Positions 17,150 to 24,411 of a stretch of 52,427 bases of DNA are shown here, piece after piece. Under the pieces are notes generated by a model, which worked only from the letters and a program-made list of their open reading frames with translations, did not search any database and was not told where the DNA came from. Both the position numbers and the translations under genes were made by a program. This DNA comes from Paracoccaceae bacterium (GTDB taxonomy: Bacteria; Pseudomonadota; Alphaproteobacteria; Rhodobacterales; Rhodobacteraceae). Numbering within the stretch: position 1 is the first letter of the stretch; every line of letters starts with the position of its first letter. The stretch spans positions 82,288 to 134,714 of the forward strand of contig JAGRDO010000062.1 of NCBI GenBank assembly GCA_020447005.1, read 5' to 3'.

Positions 17150-18082
17150 TTAGCCTTTGCCGTCTTCGGTTGGGAAAGTCTGACGCCAGTGTTGGGCAAT
17201 GTCGTTTCGCTTGCAGACCCAGACTCGATCATGGGATCTCACATGATCGAGGAAGCGGGCCAGGCCGCGCGCCCGTCCGGGGTGTCCGGCCATTCTTGGA
17301 TGAAGGCCGATATTCAGCATCTTGGGGTTCGTTTCACCTTCCTCATAAAGCTGATCGAAGGCATCGGAGAGCAGGGCAAAGAAGTCGTCTGCGGTCTGGA
17401 GGCCGCGTGGCACGAGTTTGCAATCGTTTGCGACCAACGAATACGGTATGATCAGCTGCTTGCGGCCGTTCACATCGACCCAATAGGGCAATTCGTCGTT
17501 GTAGGCGTCGGAATCATAAGAAATTCCGGCTTCGACAAGCAATTCGCGCGTGTTGATGCTTGGTCCATAGCGGCAGCACCAGCCCTGTGGACCCTGACCC
17601 AGCGATTGCTGCAGGCTTTCAACAGCGCGTTCGATCTGTCGCTTTTCTTCTTCGCGGGTAAGCAACCAGTGCTTCTCCCATCGATAGCCGTGGCAACAAA
17701 CATCCGCAGCGTTGTCCCTCAGCGCCGCAGCGATATCCGGCGTCCGCTCCAGTGCCTTCGCGCATGCAAACGCGGTAAACGGAAGCCCGCGCTTCTCGAA
17801 CAATGAGAGCAGCCGCCAAAACCCGACCCGGCTTCCGTACTCGTACATCGACTCGGCGGCCAGGTCGCGACCCACAATGCCGGTATCCATGCCCTCGCCT
17901 TCGGTCAGCGCCGTATCGGTCCGCGGATCACCGTCCAGAGGCGAATACTCCGAACCCTCTTCGATATTGACCGCAAAATTGATGGCGATGCGTGCGTTGC
18001 CGGGCCATCGCGGATGCGGCGGGGTGCGCCCGTAACCGGTGAAATCCCGTTTCGGAAAGTTCGCCTGTTCAGAGTTCGTCAT
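17150..18082 (-). CDS. puuE: Allantoinase PuuE (polysaccharide deacetylase fold)
   Basis: This is a 310-residue protein of the NodB/polysaccharide-deacetylase fold with PuuE-specific landmarks: DFTGYGRTPPHPRWPGNARI at the N-terminus, NIEEGSEY, and HGYRWEKHW. PuuE opens the hydantoin ring of (S)-allantoin to give allantoate and is unrelated to the amidohydrolase-type AllB. ATG 18082 was chosen; GTG 18088 is an in-frame alternative with GGGG close upstream. It lies directly downstream of urate hydroxylase, an order found in other proteobacterial urate clusters. The distant homologues are chitin or peptidoglycan deacetylases, but the listed motifs and context argue against those. Confidence 0.92.
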   Translation of the reverse strand: MTNSEQANFPKRDFTGYGRTPPHPRWPGNARIAINFAVNIEEGSEYSPLDGDPRTDTALTEGEGMDTGIVGRDLAAESMYEYGSRVGFWRLLSLFEKRGLPFTAFACAKALERTPDIAAALRDNAADVCCHGYRWEKHWLLTREEEKRQIERAVESLQQSLGQGPQGWCCRYGPSINTRELLVEAGISYDSDAYNDELPYWVDVNGRKQLIIPYSLVANDCKLVPRGLQTADDFFALLSDAFDQLYEEGETNPKMLNIGLHPRMAGHPGRARGLARFLDHVRSHDRVWVCKRNDIAQHWRQTFPTEDGKG

Positions 18083-18103
18083 GTTCACAAGCCCCGTTCT
18101 TGA

Positions 18104-19288
18104 TTACTCAGCTGGCGCACCCTGGGCGATCCATTCGCCGATCACCGCCCGCTCTTTCTCGGTCATTTCGGTCAAATTTCCTGGCGGCATCGTATCCGTC
18201 AACACAACCTGCTGATCGATGTTCGCGGCCAAAAGCGACATCTTCGCAAGGTTTTCGAATGTCACCCCTTTCGGAGCTTCGTCGAACCCCTCGAAGGTGG
18301 GGTTTTCGGCGTGACAGGGCGTGCAGCGCTCGGTACGGATCCGCTCGACCCGTGCCAGATCGACCGTTTCGGCGCTGACGGAACGTTCAGAAAACAGATG
18401 CTTCGGCGCAATCAGCAGCATCGTTGCCAGAATGAAGGCCGCGCCGAGCGCGATGTAGCCGAACTTCGCCTCGCCGGCATGCATCGTGTTGAAGAAATGC
18501 CGGATCGAAACGCCGGCCGCGCTGATCAGGATAAAGGCCAGCCAGCCGTAATCGTGTCCATAGGTGATCGGGAAATGCGCACCAATCATCGCAAACAGGA
18601 CAGGCAGGGTCAAATAATTGGCGTGGAAATTCCGGCGCTTCGCATCCGCTCCCACGTCGAAATCATCGATCGTTCCATCGTCGATCGCCTTCAGCATGCG
18701 CCGTTGCCCCGGCAAAATGACAAACCAGACGTTGCCCGCCATGATCGTGCCCATCGCAATTCCGGTATGCAGATATGCCGCCTTGCCACTGAACAACTGG
18801 CTGAAGCCCCAGACGGAGGCGCCGAAAAAGATTGTAAGGACGACGATCAGTATCCTGTCATTTGCAATGGCCTTGCAAAGGGCATCGTAGATGAACCAGC
18901 TCGCAACGATACTCACTGCTGAGATGCCTATGGCGCTTGCCGGGGAGAGCGGCGACGAACCAGACAGGAGATTGACGCTGGCGCCCCACCAGTAGATGAC
19001 CGCCAGTAACAGCGCCCCGGAGACCCATGTCCCCATGGATTCCCATTTCGACCACTTCAGCTGCCCGGGCACGAACCCCGGCCCAAGCGGATAACGGCGG
19101 TAGTTGTAAATCGACCCGCCATGTATCGACCACAGATGACCGCTTACGCGGTCGATCGGCGGCTCGGGCGGGCGGAAGGATCGGTCGATCCGGTTGAAAT
19201 AGAATGAGGATCCGACCCATGTGATCGCCGTCACGAGGTGCAGCCAACGCAACCCGATGTGCATCCATTCTGCGAGGTATGTTTCCAC
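18104..19288 (-). CDS. puuD: Urate hydroxylase PuuD with C-terminal cytochrome c domain
   Basis: The 394-residue integral membrane protein has about eight transmembrane helices (an opening EWMHIGLRWLHLVTAI helix, several conserved histidines) followed by a periplasmic class I cytochrome c domain: heme motif CTPCH at ~322-326 and probable axial methionine in DTMPPGN. PuuD oxidises urate to 5-hydroxyisourate and passes electrons to the respiratory chain through the cytochrome instead of making H2O2. The GTG at 19288 was chosen because CCGGAGGCTCCGA precedes it; a TTG at 19306 is less likely. It is the first gene of the long minus-strand run, divergent from the LysR gene, so its promoter lies in 19289-19435. 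No HIU hydrolase or OHCU decarboxylase gene is seen nearby. Confidence 0.94.
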   Translation of the reverse strand: METYLAEWMHIGLRWLHLVTAITWVGSSFYFNRIDRSFRPPEPPIDRVSGHLWSIHGGSIYNYRRYPLGPGFVPGQLKWSKWESMGTWVSGALLLAVIYWWGASVNLLSGSSPLSPASAIGISAVSIVASWFIYDALCKAIANDRILIVVLTIFFGASVWGFSQLFSGKAAYLHTGIAMGTIMAGNVWFVILPGQRRMLKAIDDGTIDDFDVGADAKRRNFHANYLTLPVLFAMIGAHFPITYGHDYGWLAFILISAAGVSIRHFFNTMHAGEAKFGYIALGAAFILATMLLIAPKHLFSERSVSAETVDLARVERIRTERCTPCHAENPTFEGFDEAPKGVTFENLAKMSLLAANIDQQVVLTDTMPPGNLTEMTEKERAVIGEWIAQGAPAE

Positions 19289-19346
19289 TCGGAGCCTCCG
19301 GTTCAATATGTATGCCAGTAGGGTTTCCAGCCCAGTATCGCCAAAC

Positions 19347-19402
19347 GGATAGATTAAGCTAATTCAAAAATAGGATAGATTATCCCGATTTTTTTATCCT
19401 AT
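19347..19402. promoter_or_regulatory. Repeated GGATAGATTA/TATCC operator region between puuD and lysR
   Basis: The 147-base divergent gap holds a direct repeat GGATAGATTA at 19347-19356 and 19373-19382 (26 bases apart). The second copy also forms the palindrome GGATA-GAT-TATCC (19373-19385), and ATAGGATA (19370-19377) is mirrored by TATCCTAT (19395-19402). This is the layout expected for a LysR-type tetramer with recognition and activation sites. The regulator gene begins 34 bases beyond. Confidence 0.6.
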
Positions 19403-19435
19403 ACACCTCTGACTGTTGCAGAAAGGATCTGGGTA

Positions 19436-20320
19436 TTGACATCCATCACCCTCAAACAACTTCGTGCCTTCATCGCCGTTGCCGAACAAAAGCGCTTTCG
19501 ACTGGCTGCTGAGGAGATCGGTCTTACACAATCCGCGGTAAGCGTGCTCATCAAGGAACTCGAAGGGCATCTTGGCACCTCGCTGTTCGACCGCCACACG
19601 CGGCTTGTCGGCTTGACAGATGCAGGCCGCCGGTTCCTGCCGCTGGTGGAGGATATTCTCGGCCGTGTGGATAACGCGGTAGACCTATTGGACGATCTGT
19701 CCAATCTTCGGACCGGCCGGGTGAACGTTGCCTCGGCTGTCGTCTTGGCCGCGACTTACCTTCCGCAGAAAATCCGAACCTTCAAGGAACGCCACCCGGA
19801 AATCCACGTGGATATCCGAGATGTCCACGAGGCCCGGATCAAAGATCTTCTTCTGGACCGACAAGTCGATATTGGTATCGGTTCGAGCCGGTTCATGGAG
19901 GGCGAGATCAACGAGAAAGAGCTGTTCACAGACCATCTGGCCGTGTTCTGCCATATTGATCATGAACTCGCCAGGAAGAGGGAAAAGGTCCAGTGGCAGG
20001 ATTTGGCCAATCAGGAGTTTGTTGCGCTGAATGCTGATAACCCGCTTCAGAAGAAGATCGATCAGATATTCGAAGAGCGGAAGATCCCTATCCAAAAAAC
20101 CTATTCCGTTCAGTTTTCGACAACGCTGCTGGCATTGATCGAGCAAGGTCTCGGAATCGGTGTTTTGCCGGATTCGTCCCGTGGACTTACCGGTAACACA
20201 AACATCGCGATCCTACCGGTCAGCGGACACCTTGAACCACGCAAGGTCGTCGTGTTGACGTTGCGAGAAAGATCGCTCAGCCCGGCCGCCGCGGCATTCT
20301 ATGCGCACCTTCTCTCCTAG
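19436..20320 (+). CDS. LysR-type transcriptional regulator of the purine cluster
   Basis: The protein is 294 residues with an N-terminal winged helix (TLKQLRAFIAVAEQKRF, with GLTQSAVSVLIKELE as the recognition helix) and a C-terminal periplasmic-binding-like sensor domain. The start is TTG, eight bases after AAAGGA; no upstream ATG in frame fits. It is divergent from puuD and co-oriented with the second BMP binding protein and two deaminase genes. By analogy to other LysR proteins it probably activates both flanking operons in response to a pathway intermediate such as urate or allantoin. The ligand is not deducible from sequence. Confidence 0.92.
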   Translation: MTSITLKQLRAFIAVAEQKRFRLAAEEIGLTQSAVSVLIKELEGHLGTSLFDRHTRLVGLTDAGRRFLPLVEDILGRVDNAVDLLDDLSNLRTGRVNVASAVVLAATYLPQKIRTFKERHPEIHVDIRDVHEARIKDLLLDRQVDIGIGSSRFMEGEINEKELFTDHLAVFCHIDHELARKREKVQWQDLANQEFVALNADNPLQKKIDQIFEERKIPIQKTYSVQFSTTLLALIEQGLGIGVLPDSSRGLTGNTNIAILPVSGHLEPRKVVVLTLRERSLSPAAAAFYAHLLS

Positions 20321-20523
20321 ACGCAGCGGTGATGCCCACTACGACCCTGTTTGGCGAAGGCAATATCCGCGTAGATTCAGGCGTTCCGATGCAGTCATAA
20401 GAAAACTTTATCAATATTGCACATTATCGAATTTGTTGGAACAGAAGCGCCATCCTAACATCCGGAGCGTCGCAAGCCACCATCGTTTGCAACGGGTGAA
20501 ATCCGCTCAACAGGGAGAATAAT
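20321..20523 (+). other. Intergenic segment with the likely promoter of the BMP2-deaminase operon
   Basis: The 203 bases contain an AT-rich patch at ~20395-20440 (TTTATCAATATTGCACATTATC) and end in the ribosome site CAGGGAGAATAAT in front of the binding-protein gene. No open frame with a ribosome site was found, and the GGATAGATTA operator repeat is absent. A promoter here is inferred from the gap and base composition only. Confidence 0.3.
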
Positions 20524-21495
20524 ATGAGAATGTTACCCAAGATTTCCAGCCTTGTCGCAAGTACGGTCCTCGCCATCGGCGTTGCCACGTCTGCCCAGGC
20601 CGAAGAGTTCAAAGTTGGGCTCTTGACCGGAGGATCTGCAACAGAGAGCGGCTGGAACAAGATCGCCTATGACGCGTTGATGCGCACCAGGGACGAACTG
20701 GGGGCCGAGGTCAGCTTCGTTGAACTGGATCACAACCCTGCAAGCTATGAAAAAGCATTTCTGGATTTTGCCGACCAAGACTACGACATCGTCATTGGCC
20801 ATGGGTTTGAGTTTCAGGACGCTGCAATGAGCGTTGCGCCGGACTATCCCGATACGACGTTCCTGATCACTTCCAGTTTCGAATACAACGACAACATGGT
20901 TGGGATCACACTCACTCCTTTCCAGCCCTTCTACCTCATGGGTGTTCTGGCGGCGCATCGCGGAAACAAGGCCGGTTATATTGGGGGGATGAAGATCCCG
21001 CCAATCGAATTTGCGCTAAAGGGTTTCACCGCTGGGGCGAAAAGCGTCAATCCGGATTTCGAAGTACTCAGCGTCTTCATCGGAAACTTCTCTGATTCGG
21101 CCGCAGTAAAGGAAGCCGCGATCACTATGATCGCCAACGGCGCCACCATGATCGTTCCCAACGCCGATTCCGCAGCACTGGGCGCATTTCAGGCCGTGAG
21201 CGAAGCGAAAACGGATGTCGTCGCATTCGGAGCATTCGCAGATTTCACCGAGTCGGCTCCCAAACAGATTCTGGGAAACTACGTCCCGGACTTCGGTCAA
21301 GGTATCGTCGAAGTCGCGCAGCAGATTCGTGACGGGGATTTCAATCCGGGCCACAATATCGTGTTCGGGTTGGAAAGTGACACTGTGTTGAAGATCACGT
21401 TCAACGAAAACGCATCCCAACCGGTGACTTCCGAGGAGCGCGCGGCGCTCGACAAAGCCAAAGCCGGCCTGATCTCCGGAGAAATCCCTCAGTAA
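20524..21495 (+). CDS. BMP-family ABC transporter substrate-binding protein, copy 2
   Basis: The product is 323 residues with a clear signal peptide ending in the Ala-rich ATSAQA region. It matches the 5598-6569 protein over most of its length (both contain TESGWNKIAY, VIGHGF, TPFQPF or TFQPF, and GNKAGYIGG or GDKAGYIGG). No permease or ATPase lies next to it, so it probably delivers its ligand to the single ABC block at 6753-10252. Its operon partners, a cytosine-deaminase-like enzyme and 8-oxoguanine deaminase, suggest an oxidised or aminated purine or pyrimidine ligand. A strong stem-loop follows the stop codon. Confidence 0.92.
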   Translation: MRMLPKISSLVASTVLAIGVATSAQAEEFKVGLLTGGSATESGWNKIAYDALMRTRDELGAEVSFVELDHNPASYEKAFLDFADQDYDIVIGHGFEFQDAAMSVAPDYPDTTFLITSSFEYNDNMVGITLTPFQPFYLMGVLAAHRGNKAGYIGGMKIPPIEFALKGFTAGAKSVNPDFEVLSVFIGNFSDSAAVKEAAITMIANGATMIVPNADSAALGAFQAVSEAKTDVVAFGAFADFTESAPKQILGNYVPDFGQGIVEVAQQIRDGDFNPGHNIVFGLESDTVLKITFNENASQPVTSEERAALDKAKAGLISGEIPQ

Positions 21496-21509
21496 GCTGA
21501 AAGCATCGA

Positions 21510-21545
21510 GATTCAGCGCCGTTCCAGAGATGGCGGCGTTGAATC
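21510..21545 (+). promoter_or_regulatory. Stem-loop downstream of BMP binding-protein copy 2
   Basis: GATTCAGCGCCG (21510-21521) pairs with CGGCGTTGAATC (21534-21545) over 12 positions with one G-T wobble, around a 12-base loop. It lies 15 bases after the binding-protein stop and ends about 20 bases before the next ATG. There is no T tract, so it is more likely a message-stabilising or partial-termination hairpin that raises binding-protein output over the downstream enzymes. Confidence 0.6.
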
Positions 21546-21565
21546 CGCAAATAGAGTGAGACCAC

Positions 21566-22834
21566 ATGGCGATTGCTCCGAAAGATGTTGGAGACCTGTC
21601 CTTCGAACCGGCCCCCTCGCTAATCACCGGAGGAGTAGTCAGCACCGGAAAGACGCGTACCACCCGACCGGTCGACATCAAACTTGACAGGCAGGGTGTG
21701 ATCGAGGCGATCGAACCCGCCGGGACGATCCCGGTCACCAGCGATGTGCTGACACTGTCTGGGGAATTGATCGCACCGGCCTTTCTCGACTGCCATCAAC
21801 ACCTCGACAAGAGCCGATCGCTTCCCTTCACTCCGAACCCATCGGGAACGCTGTTTGGAGCGGTCACATCATTCGGGCGATATGCGCGCACATGCGGCAG
21901 GCAGGATACGCGGCGCCGTGCACTCGCAACAGTCGCTCAATGCCTGCGTCACGGAACGACAGCGATCCGAACCCATACCAATGTCGATCAGGATACTGGC
22001 ATGGACGGCCTCGAGGTTCTTCGGGAAATCCGCGATGAAATTGGGGCCGGTATTCGGATCCAGATCGTATCGTTTCTCAGTTCCGGGGCCACCCAGGATC
22101 TGGACTGGCTGCGGACCCACGCCGCCCCTGCGGCGCGTTTGGGGGATGTTGTAGGAGGCACGCCGTCCCTCGCCAAACAGCCCCTCCCATATCTCGATTG
22201 CCTGTTCGAAACGGCCGCTGAAACCGGACTGCCGCTCGACCTTCATATGGACGAGCATCTGGATCCCGACGCGCAGCTCTTTGATCATGTTCTGGACCGG
22301 GTCGAAATATTTGGAATGCAAGGGAGGGTTACGCTCGGCCATTGTTCTGTGCTGAGCGCGATGGAGCCCGACGCCTTTGCACGAATTCTCGACCGTCTGG
22401 CGGATTTGCGTGTTTCAGTAGTGACCCTGCCGGCTGCAAATCTATATCTACAAGCCCGCGAAGCGAAAAAGCTCCCGGCTCGCGGACTTACTCGGGTAAA
22501 GGAGATACTTGGATCTGACGTAACGATCGCCGCCGCGTCCGACAATATCCAGGATCCCTTCGTTCCGACGGGAACCGGAGACCTGGCGGAAATCGCGCGT
22601 TGGACGCTTCTGGCCGGCCAGCTTCTGGCCGATGATATGGCTGAAGTCTTCCGGATGGTCACGCAACATGCGGCCACTGTCATGGGGCTGGGCGGGTACG
22701 GCGAGATCAAGGTCGGAAACAAGGCAAATTTTGTAATTAGCGATGCCCGCGACATCGAAAGTCTCGTTGCCGGCGGCACGACCCGGCGCCGCGTCGTTTC
22801 AAATGGCTTTCTTGCCAAACAGCGTTCCGCCTAG
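21566..22834 (+). CDS. Amidohydrolase-family deaminase, cytosine deaminase-like
   Basis: The 422-residue TIM-barrel metallohydrolase has the metal pair in DCHQHLDKS, further ligands in HMDEHLD and LGHCS, and the ASDNIQDPFVPTGTGD segment. These match the CodA/AtzC branch (cytosine deaminase, N-isopropylammelide hydrolase, isoguanine deaminase). The reaction is hydrolytic removal of an amino group from a heterocycle in the cytoplasm. Next to 8-oxoguanine deaminase, an oxo- or aminopurine or cytosine derivative is likely. The N-terminal ~20 residues before the barrel's beta-sandwich are unusual and the start could be later. It is 26 bases upstream of the next deaminase gene. Confidence 0.87.
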   Translation: MAIAPKDVGDLSFEPAPSLITGGVVSTGKTRTTRPVDIKLDRQGVIEAIEPAGTIPVTSDVLTLSGELIAPAFLDCHQHLDKSRSLPFTPNPSGTLFGAVTSFGRYARTCGRQDTRRRALATVAQCLRHGTTAIRTHTNVDQDTGMDGLEVLREIRDEIGAGIRIQIVSFLSSGATQDLDWLRTHAAPAARLGDVVGGTPSLAKQPLPYLDCLFETAAETGLPLDLHMDEHLDPDAQLFDHVLDRVEIFGMQGRVTLGHCSVLSAMEPDAFARILDRLADLRVSVVTLPAANLYLQAREAKKLPARGLTRVKEILGSDVTIAAASDNIQDPFVPTGTGDLAEIARWTLLAGQLLADDMAEVFRMVTQHAATVMGLGGYGEIKVGNKANFVISDARDIESLVAGGTTRRRVVSNGFLAKQRSA

Positions 22835-22860
22835 CAGTTTTATTGGGAGTAACTTAGTTC

Positions 22861-24219
22861 ATGACGACATCGTTCAGGACGATCTGGATCAAGAACCCCT
22901 TGAGCATTCTCGCCGAACATGCGGGAAGCGGGATCGTTGTTCAGGGCACCCGAATTATAGAACTCGTCGCCGCCGGCAAAACACCCGCTACTGCATACGA
23001 CGATGTTTTCGACGCATCATCACATGTGGTTATTCCGGGGTTGATAAACACGCATCACCATTTCTTCCAGACTCTGACGCGGGCCCATCCGGAGGGGATC
23101 AACAAGGAACTGTTTCCATGGCTGGAAAGCCTGTATCCCATCTGGGCGTCGAAACTGGATGATGAGAGCTTCCGCATGGCCAACCGATTGGCCATGACCG
23201 AACTGCTTCTGTCAGGATGCACCACTGCCTCCGATCACCACTATTTGTTCAATGACAAACTGGATGGGGCATCGGACATCCAGGTCGAGGAGGCGGCCAG
23301 AAGCGGCATTCGGTTCATTCTAAATCGTGGTTCGATGAACCTCTCCAAAAAGGATGGCGGACTGCCGCCGGACATTGCCGTGCAAGATGAAGACACGATT
23401 CTGGCAGATTCCGAACGGCTCCTGCAAATGTACCACGACGTTTCCGACGGGGCGATGCTACAGGTTGCACTGGCACCCTGCGCGCCTTTCAACGTCACGA
23501 AACGGCTGATGTTGGAAAGCCTCTATCTTGCGGAGAAATACGATTGTCAGCTTCATACCCATTTGGCGGAAACGCTCGATGAAAACGACTATTGCCTGGA
23601 ACATTTCAATTGCCGGCCGGTGGACTATCTCGAAGACGTTGGCTGGCTCAATCCGCGCGTCTGGCTCGCGCATGGAATTCACTTCAACCACGATGAAATA
23701 TGCAAGCTTGGCAAACATGGCGTCGGTATCTGCCATTGCCCCACCTCGAACATGGTTCTGGCATCCGGGCATTGCCGTACGATCGATCTTGAAAATGCGG
23801 GGGCTCCTGTCGGCCTCGGAGTTGATGGCTCAGCTTCAAACGATAGCTCCAACCTGATCGAAGGGGTTCGCCACGCCCTGATGTTGAACCGGCTGACGTA
23901 CAACGCTGCAACCGTGACACATTTTGATGCGTTCCGCTGGGCTACCGAAGGGTCCGCGAAGTGCATTGGCCGCAGTGATATCGGGAAAATTGAGGTTGGG
24001 CGACAAGCCGACCTGGCAATGTTCACTCTGGACGAACTCCGGTTTTCCGGAGCCGGAGATCCTCTTGCAGCTTTGGTGTTGTGCGGTGCCCATCGCGCAG
24101 ATCGTGTCATGGTTGCCGGACAATGGAAGGTTGTCGACGGCGAACCGGTCGGAACGGACATTCGTGAACTGAGATCCAGCCATGGCGAGGCCGCGAGAAA
24201 ATTCTTGGGGAACTTGTAG
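22861..24219 (+). CDS. 8-oxoguanine deaminase (TrzN/AtzB/GuaD amidohydrolase group)
   Basis: The 452-residue amidohydrolase has metal ligands in NTHHHFFQT, the second histidine site in LHTHLAET, AHGIHF, and the aspartate in GLGVDGSASND. The WLESLYPIWA and substrate-loop segments are those of the 8-oxoguanine deaminase subgroup, which converts 8-oxoguanine to urate and ammonia. This provides the urate used by PuuD encoded divergently. ATG 22861 follows GGGAGTAAC. It is the last gene of the plus-strand operon and is followed by a 192-base gap. Guanine or hydroxyatrazine deamination is the alternative. Confidence 0.9.
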   Translation: MTTSFRTIWIKNPLSILAEHAGSGIVVQGTRIIELVAAGKTPATAYDDVFDASSHVVIPGLINTHHHFFQTLTRAHPEGINKELFPWLESLYPIWASKLDDESFRMANRLAMTELLLSGCTTASDHHYLFNDKLDGASDIQVEEAARSGIRFILNRGSMNLSKKDGGLPPDIAVQDEDTILADSERLLQMYHDVSDGAMLQVALAPCAPFNVTKRLMLESLYLAEKYDCQLHTHLAETLDENDYCLEHFNCRPVDYLEDVGWLNPRVWLAHGIHFNHDEICKLGKHGVGICHCPTSNMVLASGHCRTIDLENAGAPVGLGVDGSASNDSSNLIEGVRHALMLNRLTYNAATVTHFDAFRWATEGSAKCIGRSDIGKIEVGRQADLAMFTLDELRFSGAGDPLAALVLCGAHRADRVMVAGQWKVVDGEPVGTDIRELRSSHGEAARKFLGNL

Positions 24220-24411
24220 AAAAGCAAGGTCGTTGGGATGGTGTTTCCTGGAATGACCCGCCCCAACCAACGATATCGCGTATGGAGATGTCGTTGGTGG
24301 GGCGTCAGCGCCAAACTGTTCCAAGCGGCTGAGTGATAGGCGCGTAAGATAACGATAAACACGGCCCTTAGCCGTCAATGCAAAGAACCCTTTCGAAAGC
24401 TCAGGGCGCCT
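24220..24411. other. Convergent intergenic region with an imperfect inverted repeat
   Basis: This gap separates two convergent genes and marks the right limit of the lower-GC purine block. CGCCCCAACCAACGA (24259-24273) faces TCGTTGGTGGGGCG (24291-24304), complementary apart from one bulged A, with a 17-base loop. No T tract follows. It may be a bidirectional terminator or the relic of a mobile-element end. No transposase or tRNA gene was recognised. Confidence 0.35.

Noticed and set aside
24220..24411. Transposase remnant at the edge of the purine block
   Set aside because: Short translations of this gap show no recognisable transposase motif, and no target duplication was found by eye.
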